In this document: positions 8,696 through 18,795 of the stretch, piece after piece
Numbering within the stretch: the first letter of the stretch is position 1
How the letters are laid out: each line of letters begins with the position of its first letter
From: Sulfurimonas crateris
GTDB lineage: Bacteria; Campylobacterota; Campylobacteria; Campylobacterales; Sulfurimonadaceae
Length of the DNA: 64,000 bases
Assembly: GCF_005217605.1 (NCBI RefSeq)
Contig: NZ_SZPX01000003.1
Span: forward strand, 186,001 to 250,000
Direction: 5' to 3'
The notes under the pieces: generated by a model
Seen by the model: the letters and a program-made list of their open reading frames with translations, nothing else
Databases searched by the model: none
Told to the model about the DNA's origin: nothing
Position numbers and translations under genes: made by a program

Positions 8696-11251
8696 GTGTT
8701 CAATGTAGATTTAAATAAGAAAATTTTTTGGTTTATCGCTATACTTATTATAGCAACAAACGCTTTTTTGACATTTTATGTCTATCAACAAAAACAAGAA
8801 GCTATACAAATAAGAGCCTTTGCAAAAGGTGAAACACTTAAAGACTACTTTATTTCAATGAGATCTGTGTATCATCAGCAGTTTTTAAATAGTGGTTTAG
8901 ATATAAATGACTCTACCCTAGGCTTTTTGCCCGCTCATGCTGCTACACTGATCAGTGACAAATTTGAAAAGCTATCAAAAGACAAAGTGACCATCAGAAA
9001 TGTCACAGATAGACCAAGAAACCCAAAAAATATGGCTGATGCATCGGAGCTTGAGGCGATAAAATATTTTAAAAATAGTCCAAACGCCAAAGTATATATA
9101 CAAAAGATCAAGCAGGGTTCAAAAGATATTATTCACTATAGTGCACCGCTTATTATAGAACGGTACTGCATTGAGTGCCATGGAAAAAAAGAAGATGTTA
9201 TGCCTTCTATAATAGAGAGATATAATACCGCTTATGATTATAAAGTCGGAGATATAAGAGGTGTAACGAGCGTAAAAATTCCTGTTGAAAATCTAGAACA
9301 AAAAGCTTTAGAAACTTTTTACAATATGGTATTTTTTACTTGGTTTAGTACTCTCTTTTTATTGACTATCATCTACTTTGCCATAAAATCACTTACCAAA
9401 AAAGAGATAGAGCAAAAAGCGATACTTAGAAAAGAGGTGGAGAGAAAAACTGCCTATCTAAAAAGACAGCAGAGTGAACTACAGCACCTCTTTAGTATAT
9501 TAAAAACAGTAAAAGATTCTAACCAAATCCTTATCAAGGCCACAAGTGTTGATGAACTTATAGAGAACACCGCTTTGTCAATGCACTCAAACACATCTTT
9601 TGCAAACGTAAAGATATCACTTTGCGAGAATAAAGAGCTTGTTGTAAAGAGCTCGGTAGGTGTAGTAGAAGAGATTGAAATAACTAAGGTCGAGCGGGAT
9701 GTGTTTCAAAACAATCGCTATATTTTTCTAAAAAACTTTGATGATACTCTACATGAAGAGTGCATGGAGAAGGTAAAAAAATATGAGATTTCCGAAATAT
9801 ACTCTCTTCCACTTAGAAAAAATCACAATGCACAAGAAGCACTTGGAACAATTACTATCTACTCTACTGAAGAGAGGGGACTTAGTAAAGATGAGCGAGA
9901 TATGATAGATGAGCTAGCAGGTGATGTCGGCTTTGCCATAAACTCTTTTTATCAAAAAGAGGCGATCAATAAACTCTCATTTTATGACTCGCTTACAAAT
10001 CTTCCTAATCATACTCTTTTTGAAAAGCATATTATGCAGGCTCTTGAAAGCAGCTACAAAAATATGAAGTATGGCGCTCTTATATATATGGATATAGACA
10101 ACTTTAAAAGCGTAAATGATCTGATGGGTCAGGATGATGGAAATACCGTTTTAATAGAGACTGCCAACAGGCTGGCGATGCAGCTTAAAGATGTCTCTAT
10201 GATCTCAAGATTTGGAAGCGACAAATTTCTGGTCTTGGTAGAAAATCTATCAAGCAAGCAAGAGAGTGCGGCCGTTGTTGCAAAGGAGCTTGCAAAACAG
10301 ATTTTAGAGATCACAAAAGAGCCTTTCACTCTTAGGGATAAAACCTTTTATCTTACGTGCAGTATAGGTATTGCACTTTTCTTTGACAACGTAGAGACTG
10401 CCGCTCTACTTCTAAACCAAGCGGAATACGCTATGCGAACTGCAAAAAAAGATGGAAAAAACGTCATAAGGTTTTATAACCACTCCCTTCAAGAGACAAC
10501 AAAATCAAGATCTCTGCTAATTCAAAATATTAAAGAGGCTCTAAAAGAGAATCAGTTCTTTGTTCTTTATCAAAAACAGTTTGACATAGAGGCAAAGCCG
10601 GTAGGCGCCGAAGCGCTTATCAGATGGCAGCACCCGACTATCGGGGTAGTATCTCCTGCTGAGTTTATTCCACTTGCAGAAGAGTCTGGCGTTATTAAAG
10701 AGATAGGACATTTTGTTCTTAACAGTGCGGCAGATGAACTTCTATCTTGGGCAGAGGACGATGTAAAAAAAGAGTGGAGAATATCTGTAAACGTCAGTCC
10801 GCTTCAGTTTAGTGATGCAGGCTTTGTAGATGAGATAAAAGAGTTGATAAACACTAAGATGATAGATCCAAACAAACTTAGACTTGAACTTACAGAAGGC
10901 GTGCTAATAGACAACCAAAAGGGTGCGATGAAAAAAATTGAGGAGCTAAATGCTTTTGGCGTCTCATTATCTATTGATGATTTTGGAACAGGATACTCTA
11001 GTTTGGGATATCTTAAACATCTAGAGATAGATGAGCTTAAAATTGACCAATCATTTGTTTTTGGTCTTTTAAATAACAACTCTGATAAAACCATAGTAAA
11101 AACGATAATTTTAATGGGTAAAGAGTTTAACTTTGAAGTAATAGCCGAAGGTGTGGAGACAAAAGAGCAGTTTGAGCTCTTAAAAGAGATGGGGTGTGAC
11201 CTCTTCCAAGGCTACTACTTAGCAAAACCCTGCAGAGCAGAGGATCTTTAA
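8696..11251 (+). CDS. Membrane haem-sensor protein with GAF, degenerate GGDEF and EAL domains
   Basis: In order this 851-residue protein has a membrane anchor (9-29), a periplasmic DUF3365-like domain with a c-type haem motif CIECH near residue 160, a second membrane segment (about 208-232), a coiled coil, a GAF-like domain (about 260-420), GGDEF and EAL. The GGDEF signature is GSDKF, so the cyclase is probably dead. The EAL domain keeps its metal and catalytic motifs: EALIRW, ELTEG, DDFGTGYSSL, KIDQSF and AEGVE. The likely activity is cyclic-di-GMP hydrolysis controlled by redox, NO or another haem ligand. It starts at GTG after AAAGGCAAAA, 81 bases downstream of the FliL-like gene. Confidence 0.9.
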   Translation: MFNVDLNKKIFWFIAILIIATNAFLTFYVYQQKQEAIQIRAFAKGETLKDYFISMRSVYHQQFLNSGLDINDSTLGFLPAHAATLISDKFEKLSKDKVTIRNVTDRPRNPKNMADASELEAIKYFKNSPNAKVYIQKIKQGSKDIIHYSAPLIIERYCIECHGKKEDVMPSIIERYNTAYDYKVGDIRGVTSVKIPVENLEQKALETFYNMVFFTWFSTLFLLTIIYFAIKSLTKKEIEQKAILRKEVERKTAYLKRQQSELQHLFSILKTVKDSNQILIKATSVDELIENTALSMHSNTSFANVKISLCENKELVVKSSVGVVEEIEITKVERDVFQNNRYIFLKNFDDTLHEECMEKVKKYEISEIYSLPLRKNHNAQEALGTITIYSTEERGLSKDERDMIDELAGDVGFAINSFYQKEAINKLSFYDSLTNLPNHTLFEKHIMQALESSYKNMKYGALIYMDIDNFKSVNDLMGQDDGNTVLIETANRLAMQLKDVSMISRFGSDKFLVLVENLSSKQESAAVVAKELAKQILEITKEPFTLRDKTFYLTCSIGIALFFDNVETAALLLNQAEYAMRTAKKDGKNVIRFYNHSLQETTKSRSLLIQNIKEALKENQFFVLYQKQFDIEAKPVGAEALIRWQHPTIGVVSPAEFIPLAEESGVIKEIGHFVLNSAADELLSWAEDDVKKEWRISVNVSPLQFSDAGFVDEIKELINTKMIDPNKLRLELTEGVLIDNQKGAMKKIEELNAFGVSLSIDDFGTGYSSLGYLKHLEIDELKIDQSFVFGLLNNNSDKTIVKTIILMGKEFNFEVIAEGVETKEQFELLKEMGCDLFQGYYLAKPCRAEDL

Positions 11252-11255
11252 ATAG

Positions 11256-12173
11256 TTAAAACTGCGGCTGCAGAAATGGTATAACCTGCTTTTTACGGCT
11301 AAGAACACCGTCAAGCCATGCCTGATTGTCTTGGAGCTTTGTATTGAACGCTTTTTCAACTTTGCTTGCATCATCACTAACGACAAGAAGTTGAGAACCC
11401 TCTTTCATTATATCTGTCAAGAGGATCATTATTGTATGTAATCCATCCTCTTGCTTCATGAGTTTCATATCTGCAAAGAGGTCACCTATTCTGTCGTTAA
11501 GTACAGATATATCAACCATCTCCAACTGTCCTACTCCGACTTTTGTACCGTTCATATCAAACGCTTTGTAGTCTCTTGTGTTTAGGTTTCTAGCAGTTGC
11601 ACCCTCAACGGCAGACTTTGCTATGAACATCTCCATTGCGAGAGCTTTGTAATCTTCGATGCCGCAAATTTGAGAGAGCTCTTTGACCGCTTTTGTGTCT
11701 ATTTTTGTACATGTTGGAGATTTAAAGATAACGGTATCACTTAAAATCGCGCACATCATCATTCCTGCTATATCTTTTGGAATCTCAACTCCGTGATAGT
11801 CATACATCTCTTTTATAACGGTATTTGAGCAACCTATCGGACGAATCCAGCACTCAAGAGGAGTATCTGTAGTAATATCGCCTAGTTTGTGGTGATCGAC
11901 TATGCCCAGTATTGTCGCTTCTTTTATATCTTTTGGAGCCTGTGCAAGATCTGAAAAATCTACTAGATAGACCTTTTCACCTGCATAAGATGTTTTAAGC
12001 TCCGGTGCCTCTGCTCCAAATCTGTTAAGTATAAACTCTGTCTCAGGAGAGATATCGCCTTGGCGGGTCGGTACACAATCCTCGCCTAGCTTGTTTTTTA
12101 AATATGCAAGAGATATTGCACCTACTATTGAGTCTGAATCGGGATTAGTGTGACCAAAAATATATGTTGACAT
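11256..12173 (-). CDS. ppaC: Manganese-dependent inorganic pyrophosphatase (class II)
   Basis: The enzyme hydrolyses pyrophosphate to phosphate and belongs to the DHH phosphoesterases. Metal ligands are visible in GHTNPDSDS (7-15), VDFSD (71-75) and VDHHKLGD (92-99). The C-terminal DHHA2 part ends with the SRKKQ substrate-binding motif near residue 290. The length of 305 residues is normal. It converges with the EAL protein, leaving only 4 bases between the stops. Confidence 0.95.
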   Translation of the reverse strand: MSTYIFGHTNPDSDSIVGAISLAYLKNKLGEDCVPTRQGDISPETEFILNRFGAEAPELKTSYAGEKVYLVDFSDLAQAPKDIKEATILGIVDHHKLGDITTDTPLECWIRPIGCSNTVIKEMYDYHGVEIPKDIAGMMMCAILSDTVIFKSPTCTKIDTKAVKELSQICGIEDYKALAMEMFIAKSAVEGATARNLNTRDYKAFDMNGTKVGVGQLEMVDISVLNDRIGDLFADMKLMKQEDGLHTIMILLTDIMKEGSQLLVVSDDASKVEKAFNTKLQDNQAWLDGVLSRKKQVIPFLQPQF

Positions 12174-12232
12174 GTCTGCAGCCTTTAAAGTTTTTTGTAA
12201 TTATACTAAATTTTTGTGTTGTAAAATAACGA

Positions 12233-12238
12233 TATAAT
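12233..12238 (+). promoter_or_regulatory. -10 box abutting the cardiolipin synthase start
   Basis: TATAAT ends six bases before the ATG at 12245, so the transcript would be expected to begin at or within a base or two of the start codon. No ribosome-binding site is visible before that ATG. Confidence 0.5.
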
Positions 12239-12244
12239 TTTGCA

Positions 12245-13645
12245 ATGGATGAAATAAGCAACTACATAAGCACAGATATATTTTTTTACCACTCCCTTAT
12301 AGTCTCAGGTGCTCTTTTAATAATAATGGTTTTGATCCATATGCTCTACAACAGACGATCTGCAAACAGCATAACCGCTTGGCTGCTCTTTATAATCCTA
12401 CTCCCTTACGTAGCAGTAGCTTTATATTTTATAATAGGCTCTAGAAAAAGGGAAAAAAGATACAAAAAAGAGACTCTTACTCTTAAAAACAGAACTACCG
12501 ATGGCAATATACAAAGCAGCATTGACAAGATGTTAAGAGAGTACGGCATTGCCGATGCCTCAAAAAACAGCGAGTTTAAACTTCTCTTAGATCCGCTAGA
12601 GACATACAATGAGCTTCTCAAATCCATCAACGGTGCAAAAAAATCGATCTTTATCAGTGCATATATTTTCAAATATGACAGAGTTACCAAGGAGATCCTC
12701 AAGGCTCTTGTTGAAAAAGCAAAAGATGGAGTGGAGATAAAGATCCTTATAGATTCTCTGGGTTCACTCCCTCTGTATCTATTTCGCCACAGATTAGAGA
12801 AGCTAAAAGAGAGCGGCGCGAAAGTGGAGTTTTTTATGCCTGTCTTTGAGATGCCATTTAGAAACTACATAAACCTTAGAAACCACAGAAAAATATATAT
12901 ATTTGACAACGAGAAGGTCTTAAGCGGAGGAGCAAACCTATCAAAAGAGTACCTTGGTCCAAAAGATAACAAAAATAGATGGCAAGATATTATGTTTTTC
13001 ATCAAAGGTGCTTCTGTAGAGCACTTTTTTGAGATATTCGCCTCAGACTGGCAATATGCTTCCGGTGAGCAGATAGAGTATATAAAAAGTAACACACAAG
13101 AGGATGGAGAGATCTTTCTACAGGTGGTTCCATCAGGTCCAGATGTCGATAAGGATATTTTATATGAGGTTTTACTCTCGGCAATATATGGAGCAAAAGA
13201 GAATATATACATCATAACACCATACTTTATTCCAAATGAGACACTCATACAAGCACTTATAATCGCACATCACAGAGGAGTAGATGTAAAGCTTATCACA
13301 CCAAAAGAGGCAAATCACACCATCGTAAATCTGGTAAGAAGCTCATACATGAGAGAGCTTGAAGAGGCGGGTATAAAGATATATCTGCATAGCGGTGCTA
13401 TGCTTCACGCAAAAGCGATCATCTTTGATAGTGAGAGTCTCCTTCTTGGAAGCGTGAACTTTGATAACAGAAGCCTATTTCTAAACTATGAGGTGGGAAC
13501 TTTTATCTACTCAAAAAAGATCATAAATGAAGTTGAACTTTGGGCGCAAAATCTTATAGAGAGCTCCTCGTTCGGAACTAAAAACGTCTCTGCTCCAAAG
13601 AGGATCTTTGAAAATCTTCTACGCATACTAGCTCCGCAGCTCTAA
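12245..13645 (+). CDS. cls: Cardiolipin synthase-type phospholipase D protein
   Basis: It makes cardiolipin from two phosphatidylglycerols, or performs a related phosphatidyl transfer, at the inner membrane. Two N-terminal membrane segments (about 15-35 and 43-64) precede two HKD motifs: HRKIYIFD near residue 213 and HAKAIIFD near residue 389, each followed by the G-G/S-x-N turn (SGGANLS and LGSVNFD). The length of 466 residues is typical of bacterial Cls. The start lies right after a TATAAT box without a visible ribosome-binding site. The following endonuclease-family gene begins 10 bases after the stop. Confidence 0.93.
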   Translation: MDEISNYISTDIFFYHSLIVSGALLIIMVLIHMLYNRRSANSITAWLLFIILLPYVAVALYFIIGSRKREKRYKKETLTLKNRTTDGNIQSSIDKMLREYGIADASKNSEFKLLLDPLETYNELLKSINGAKKSIFISAYIFKYDRVTKEILKALVEKAKDGVEIKILIDSLGSLPLYLFRHRLEKLKESGAKVEFFMPVFEMPFRNYINLRNHRKIYIFDNEKVLSGGANLSKEYLGPKDNKNRWQDIMFFIKGASVEHFFEIFASDWQYASGEQIEYIKSNTQEDGEIFLQVVPSGPDVDKDILYEVLLSAIYGAKENIYIITPYFIPNETLIQALIIAHHRGVDVKLITPKEANHTIVNLVRSSYMRELEEAGIKIYLHSGAMLHAKAIIFDSESLLLGSVNFDNRSLFLNYEVGTFIYSKKIINEVELWAQNLIESSSFGTKNVSAPKRIFENLLRILAPQL

Positions 13646-13654
13646 GGTCTTGTC

Positions 13655-14389
13655 ATGTTTATACCAAGCAGTTTTTTAAAATCCCTGAGACATCAAGAGG
13701 AGAGCTTAAGAGTAGAGTTCAGCCTTCTATGCTGGAACGTGGCAAAACTCACAATGAGCAGCTCCTACAAAGAGTTTATAGAAGCACTCATACAAAACCA
13801 TGATTTTGACCTGATGCTGCTTCAAGAGGTCAAGAAGAGCATATCTCATGAACTCGACATTCATGACTACTCATACGTGCTCTCCCCAAATATCGAGACA
13901 AAAAAGCATATTTTCGGTGTTTTGAGCGCTTTTAAATCATCATGCGAAGATGAGTTCGCCCTGCTTAGTAAAAAACGTGAACTTAGATATGCGACACACA
14001 AGGTCTCGCTTATCACACATCACAAAATGCCAAACAACGACATACTTCTTGTAGTAAACCTGCACGCTATAAACTTTGTAAACAACAGCGCATTTAAGAA
14101 TGAGCTTGATTATCTCTATGAATCTCTAAGAGCTCATAAGGGAGCGATGATAGTAGCGGGTGATTTTAATACTTGGAATCTCAAAAGGGTACAGTTTTTA
14201 AACGAGTTTACGCACAATCTATCGCTAAAAAAAGTTGAGTTCGGTGACGACAAACATATCAAGAAAATTTTTACAAACTCTCTGGATCACATATTTTACA
14301 GAGATCTAAGCCTTACATACTCCGAGGTTATAGACAGCAAAAAGATCTCCGACCATAACCCCATCATCGCAAAGTTCTCTACTCTATAA
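13655..14389 (+). CDS. Endonuclease/exonuclease/phosphatase-family protein
   Basis: The 244-residue protein has the landmarks of the DNase I-like phosphohydrolase fold: the N-terminal WNVAK, the metal-binding LLQEVKK, AGDFNTWN in the middle, LDHIFYRD, and the C-terminal SDHNPI catalytic histidine motif. No signal peptide is present, so it should act in the cytoplasm. Substrates in this superfamily include DNA, sphingolipids and inositol phosphates. Its place behind cardiolipin synthase could hint at lipid headgroup work, but this is only inference. The stop overlaps the convergent nitroreductase gene by 11 bases. Confidence 0.85.
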   Translation: MFIPSSFLKSLRHQEESLRVEFSLLCWNVAKLTMSSSYKEFIEALIQNHDFDLMLLQEVKKSISHELDIHDYSYVLSPNIETKKHIFGVLSAFKSSCEDEFALLSKKRELRYATHKVSLITHHKMPNNDILLVVNLHAINFVNNSAFKNELDYLYESLRAHKGAMIVAGDFNTWNLKRVQFLNEFTHNLSLKKVEFGDDKHIKKIFTNSLDHIFYRDLSLTYSEVIDSKKISDHNPIIAKFSTL

Positions 14390-15008
14390 ACTCTACAACA
14401 TCTTCGTAAGGCAATCTCAGTTGAGATGACTGCTCATTTACTCTATATCCAAAGGGGAGTATCAATGAGAGTTGATATTTTTTAGTATCAAGCCCCAGTA
14501 CCGTCTCTACATCCTCTTTGTCAAACCCTTCTATAGGGCAGCTGTCGATGCCAAGCGTTGCCGCGCAGGTCATCATATTTGCCGCGGCGATGTATGTCTG
14601 TCTTGCAGTCCAGCAGAGTATATTTTCATCACTGCTTAGCGTTTTGCTCAGATGAGTCGCATACTTATCCATATAAAAATCAAGCATCTCACTCGGCATC
14701 TCTCTTCTTGAAAATCTCTTTTTTACTACTCCACTCTCCGGTTTTACGCTCTCTATGGCAGCGAGTATTACTACCAGATGAGAAGAAGTTGTAATTTGGG
14801 GCTGATTCCAGCAGTGAGGTCTTATCTTAGCCTTTAGCTCCTCATTTGTTATAACTAAGAACTTCCAAGGCTCCATGCCAAATGATGATGGAGATTTACG
14901 TCCCGCTTCGAGTATCTCTCTTATCTCTTTTGCTGAAATTTTTCTCTTCTCATCAAAAAGCTTGCAGGCGTGTCTGAAATCCATCGCCTCTTTAAATGTT
15001 TTGCTCAT
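14379..15008 (-). CDS. Nitroreductase-family NAD(P)H-dependent oxidoreductase
   Basis: The 209-residue protein fits the FMN-dependent nitroreductase fold: FRHACKLFDEKRKIS at the N-terminus with the FMN phosphate-binding arginine, then SPSSFGMEPWKFLVI, and a C-terminal region with CPIEGFDKEDV and LILPFGYR. Such enzymes reduce nitro compounds, quinones or flavins with NAD(P)H; the true substrate is open. The gene overlaps the tail of its convergent neighbour and stands alone on its strand. Confidence 0.9.
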   Translation of the reverse strand: MSKTFKEAMDFRHACKLFDEKRKISAKEIREILEAGRKSPSSFGMEPWKFLVITNEELKAKIRPHCWNQPQITTSSHLVVILAAIESVKPESGVVKKRFSRREMPSEMLDFYMDKYATHLSKTLSSDENILCWTARQTYIAAANMMTCAATLGIDSCPIEGFDKEDVETVLGLDTKKYQLSLILPFGYRVNEQSSQLRLPYEDVVEFIE

Positions 15009-15103
15009 AACTTCTCCTCTTGTAGTCTCTATTTAAATAAAAGATTATATACTTCCAAAATTAACAAAACTCCTTTTGAAAGAATAATAAAAGAAACGAC
15101 AGC

Positions 15104-16003
15104 ATGGAAAGCTTTGCACTTATTTTTAGCGCCATTTTTATTGGGTACATTTTAAGTAAATCCGATCTTTTCCCCAAAGAGACGCCGCTTATACTAAATC
15201 AATTTATTCTATACATCTCTGCGCCAGCTCTTGTTCTGCTTAAAATTCCAAAACTAAGCTTCTCACTTGATGCGCTCATCCCTGTTTTCATCGCTTGGAG
15301 CGTTATGAGTGTGAGCGCCATAGCTGTCTTTTACCTCTCAAAACTATTTTCATTTACAAAAGAGGTGACCGGCTCTTTGATGCTTGTGGCGGTTTTAGGC
15401 AACACCACCTATCTTGGTATCCCAATTGTCAGCGCCTATTTTGGAGAGGATGCTCTCGGCTATGTCTTGATGTATGACCAGCTTGGCACCTTTATAGCGC
15501 TATCTACCTACGGAACCTTTGTCTCTGTCTACTACTCAAGCACAAAAGAGGTAGATATACGCGCACTTTTTTTAAAGATTCTCTATTTTCCGCCTTTTTT
15601 AGCCCTTATAGTCGCGCTTTTTTTAATGGGCACCTCTTTTCATCCCGTCATAGAGAGCGTGCTCGCTTCGCTTGCTAGCACGATTGTCCCTTTAGCGCTT
15701 GTAGCTGTCGGTCTTCAGCTGCGCTTTAGGCTCCCAAAAGATGAGATAAAACCATTTTCCGTTGCTCTGGCAATCAAACTTGTCTTTGCTCCGCTTGTCG
15801 CTATTTTTATCTGCAGAATCTTTGGATGGGATTCAGAGGCGGCACTTGTCTCGATCATGGAGTCCTCTATGGCGCCTATGATAACGGCGGCGGCTGTTGC
15901 TTCCATGGCAGGTCTAGCTCCGCGTCTTAGCTCTGCCATTGTGGGGTATGGGATCCTCTTATCGTTTGCAACAACGTGGATCTTTTATCATTTAATTACA
16001 TAA
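15104..16003 (+). CDS. AEC-family (auxin efflux carrier-like) membrane transporter
   Basis: The 299-residue protein is hydrophobic throughout, with about ten membrane segments in two halves. Typical AEC features are the start FALIFSAIFIGYIL, the N-terminal-half segment LVAVLGNTTYLGIP and the C-terminal-half ESSMAPMITAAAVA. Characterised members export malate or other small organic acids. No substrate can be named here. The YchJ-like gene follows after 10 bases with its own AGGGAGAAAA ribosome-binding site. Confidence 0.9.
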   Translation: MESFALIFSAIFIGYILSKSDLFPKETPLILNQFILYISAPALVLLKIPKLSFSLDALIPVFIAWSVMSVSAIAVFYLSKLFSFTKEVTGSLMLVAVLGNTTYLGIPIVSAYFGEDALGYVLMYDQLGTFIALSTYGTFVSVYYSSTKEVDIRALFLKILYFPPFLALIVALFLMGTSFHPVIESVLASLASTIVPLALVAVGLQLRFRLPKDEIKPFSVALAIKLVFAPLVAIFICRIFGWDSEAALVSIMESSMAPMITAAAVASMAGLAPRLSSAIVGYGILLSFATTWIFYHLIT

Positions 16004-16013
16004 AGGGAGAAAA

Positions 16014-16466
16014 ATGGAGTGTTATTGCGGCAGTAAAAAAGAGTTTAATGAGTGTTGTGAACCGTTTTTAGATGGTGATTCAAAACCGAGCACACCCGAA
16101 GAGCTTATGCGAAGCAGATACAGCGCTTATGTTATTGGCAATGTTGAGTACATAATAAATACGGCCGTAGAAGAGAACCGATACCCTGATGATGCAGTGC
16201 TTATAGAGGAGTTCTCAAGAACTGTTTCGTGGCTAAAACTAGAAGTGTTGCAGGCAAAAGAGAGTATGGTTGAGTTTAAAGCTTACTATAGAGACAATGA
16301 GGGTATAAAGGTTCAGCATGAGAGAAGCATCTTTGTTTATGAGGATGGTGTTTGGCTCTACAAGGATGGGAAACACTTCAACTCTAAGATAGAGCGCAAT
16401 GAACCCTGCCCGTGCGGGAGCGGTAAAAAATATAAAAAGTGCTGTGAGACAAAGCAAAACAATTAA
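16014..16466 (+). CDS. YchJ-like SEC-C motif protein
   Basis: The 150-residue protein has a cysteine motif at each end: CYCGSKKEFNECCEPFLDG at residues 3-21, and the SEC-C zinc finger EPCPCGSGKKYKKCC at the C-terminus. Between them is the YchJ middle domain, starting with TPEELMRSRYSAYV. SEC-C fingers resemble the one of SecA that binds SecB and ribosomes. The function of YchJ proteins is unknown. It is probably co-transcribed with the AEC transporter. Confidence 0.9.
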   Translation: MECYCGSKKEFNECCEPFLDGDSKPSTPEELMRSRYSAYVIGNVEYIINTAVEENRYPDDAVLIEEFSRTVSWLKLEVLQAKESMVEFKAYYRDNEGIKVQHERSIFVYEDGVWLYKDGKHFNSKIERNEPCPCGSGKKYKKCCETKQNN

Positions 16467-16526
16467 TATGTTAAAATTCCATCATAAAATTTTTATAATA
16501 GATAATTATTACAAACAGGAAAACAG

Positions 16527-17717
16527 ATGCAAAATATCATCGCAAGTATAGATTTCGAGGCTCTTTTTAAACTCTCTTCAATTATAGGTCTAAGCATAAT
16601 CACTTCAATAATCGCCTATTTCGTATCAAAAAAATATATTATAAAGATCATTCATAAGCTGATATTTAAAACAAAATCGAGCTGGGATGACAGTTTTATA
16701 AAAACAGGATTTTTTGAGCAGCTTTCCCATCTTATTCCGCCGCTTGTCATCCTCTACTTCTCTAGTATGTACCCTCAAAATATGCAAGATGCGCTCTCAC
16801 AGATAGTCGGTTTTTGGATAGCTATCGTAATTATTAAGAGCATAGACAGGTTTCTATCTGCTCTTTTGGATATATACAACTCTTTGGAAGTTTCAAAAGA
16901 TAAGCCTATAAAAGGGTATATCCAGCTACTTAAGATGTTTGTATATATCTTAGGTTTTATCATAGCCGTATGTCTTTTAGTCGGTGTTTCTCCGTGGGGC
17001 GTTCTAAGTGGTGTGGGTGCATTTACCGCGGTACTTATGTTCATCTTCAAAGATACCATCCTCTCACTTGTCGCAAGCGTGCAGATCGTGGCTAACGACC
17101 TCTTTAAGGTAGGCGACTGGATAGAGGCTCCAAATTTTGGAGCAGATGGAGAGGTAATTGATATCGCCCTGCACTCCGTAAAGGTGCAAAACTGGGACAA
17201 AACTATTGTGACTATACCTACTTACAAGTTTATGGAGAACTCCTTTAAGAACTGGCGCGGGATGAGCGATAGCGGCGGCAGACGTATAAAAAGAGCTCTT
17301 TTTATAGATGTAAACTCCATAAAGTTCTGCACTCCTCAGCTTTTGGAAAAACTGAATAAAATAGAGATAATAAAAGATTATCTGCAAGAGAAGCAAAAAG
17401 TAGTAGATACTACGGATGAGATAACTCTAAACAAGAGAAAGCTCACAAATATAGGTACTTTTAGAGAGTATGTAAAGAGATACCTGCAAAACAATCCAAA
17501 TATTGACAGCAAAAACTTCACATTTATAGTCAGACAGCTTCAACCGACTTCAAAAGGCGTGCCTCTTGAGATCTACGCTTTTAGCAACAAAAACAAGTGG
17601 GCGGAGTATGAGGATATACAGTCGGATATATTTGACCATCTTCTTGTCGCTCTAAAAGAGTTTGACCTAAAACTATATCAAGAACCATCGGGAGAGTTTA
17701 GCTCGATTAAACAATAG
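16527..17717 (+). CDS. MscS-family mechanosensitive channel (YbdG-like)
   Basis: This 396-residue membrane protein has three or four N-terminal membrane segments, a pore-lining helix near residues 155-185, and a soluble beta domain with [18 protein letters not shown], then [19 protein letters not shown]. The NWRGM element and extended C-terminal domain resemble the YbdG subgroup rather than small MscS. It should release solutes on osmotic downshock. A TATAAT box lies at 16494-16499 and a CAGGAAAAC ribosome-binding site precedes the ATG. It converges with selU, overlapping by 11 bases. Confidence 0.9.
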   Translation: MQNIIASIDFEALFKLSSIIGLSIITSIIAYFVSKKYIIKIIHKLIFKTKSSWDDSFIKTGFFEQLSHLIPPLVILYFSSMYPQNMQDALSQIVGFWIAIVIIKSIDRFLSALLDIYNSLEVSKDKPIKGYIQLLKMFVYILGFIIAVCLLVGVSPWGVLSGVGAFTAVLMFIFKDTILSLVASVQIVANDLFKVGDWIEAPNFGADGEVIDIALHSVKVQNWDKTIVTIPTYKFMENSFKNWRGMSDSGGRRIKRALFIDVNSIKFCTPQLLEKLNKIEIIKDYLQEKQKVVDTTDEITLNKRKLTNIGTFREYVKRYLQNNPNIDSKNFTFIVRQLQPTSKGVPLEIYAFSNKNKWAEYEDIQSDIFDHLLVALKEFDLKLYQEPSGEFSSIKQ

Positions 17718-18795
17718 ACTTTATATACTCATGAACCTCTTTGGCGTCTCCTCTAAAAGCGACCAGATGAGAGCGCTTTTGTATCTGATAGTCATACATC
17801 GGGTCGTAATACTCACGTAGCAGATACTCTACCCACTCCTTGTACTTCTCATAAGAGCCGCTTCTCTTCTGCTCCCCAAGCGCATCTTCAAAAATAGCAG
17901 ATACTTCCCTGTATCTCTGGTCTCCAAGCCGCCTTTTTATTCGCTCCATCGCACTTTTAATATCCAGCTGCCACGCCTCAAAAGCATCCACGTACTCTGC
18001 ACCCTCGTACGTTTTTTGAGCATCAACGACATACTCGTTTAGTGTTATCTCTATGCGCTCATCCATCGGTGTCTCAAGTATGACCAGAGGCGCCTTTGGC
18101 AATATCTCAATAAAGCTCTCAGGCATAAAGACGCTGCCGACATGCTTTCCCTCATCTTCAAAGACAAGCGTCTTAAACCCCTCTTCTGCCTTTTGAACTA
18201 TTTTATATATCATGTTATTCTCAAAATCTATCTGCGTGGTCTGCTGCGTTATCTTCTGCCCAAAGGAGGAGCCTCTATGGTTTGCCAATCCCTCAAGGTC
18301 GATAGCATTTTGCATCTTTTTTAGCTCTATGGTCTTTCCACTTCCTGTTCTGCCGCCAAGAAGCAGAGGTTTGAAATGGTTATAGGAGTTCTCAAGCTCA
18401 TCCAATAGATAGCTTCTAAACGCTTTGTAACCACCCTTTAGACGCACTATCTCTCTGCCTCTCTCACCAATCCACTCTTGAGCGATCCTAGAGCGCTGAC
18501 CGCCTCTAAAGCAGTATAGAAGTGTATCTGGGTTTGCATCCATAAAGCTGAGCCAAGCCTGAACCCGCTGCTCTTTGATCTCTCCGCTAACAAGCTCATG
18601 TCCAAGTTCTATCGCCTTTGCATTTCCCTTGTTTTTATAGCATATCCCCACTTCATGTCGCTCTTCATCGCTCATAATAGGGAGATTTACTGCATTTAAA
18701 AACGCGCCTTTTTTAAACTCAACGGGTGCACGCACATCGATAAGAGGAGTGTTGTTTAAGACAATAGACTTAAAATCATCAAAGAGTTTGGACAC
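17707..18795 (-). CDS. selU: tRNA 2-selenouridine synthase
   Basis: SelU (MnmH) replaces sulfur with selenium in 2-thiouridine at the wobble position of some tRNAs, using selenophosphate. The N-terminal rhodanese domain ends in the active-site loop YCFRGGQRS (cysteine near residue 94), and the C-terminal half has a P-loop GGRTGSGKT near residue 148 that binds the prenyl donor or nucleotide. The 362-residue length is normal. It begins directly after the selD stop with no spacer, so the enzyme and its selenium donor are made together. Confidence 0.95.
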   Translation of the reverse strand: MSKLFDDFKSIVLNNTPLIDVRAPVEFKKGAFLNAVNLPIMSDEERHEVGICYKNKGNAKAIELGHELVSGEIKEQRVQAWLSFMDANPDTLLYCFRGGQRSRIAQEWIGERGREIVRLKGGYKAFRSYLLDELENSYNHFKPLLLGGRTGSGKTIELKKMQNAIDLEGLANHRGSSFGQKITQQTTQIDFENNMIYKIVQKAEEGFKTLVFEDEGKHVGSVFMPESFIEILPKAPLVILETPMDERIEITLNEYVVDAQKTYEGAEYVDAFEAWQLDIKSAMERIKRRLGDQRYREVSAIFEDALGEQKRSGSYEKYKEWVEYLLREYYDPMYDYQIQKRSHLVAFRGDAKEVHEYIKSIV

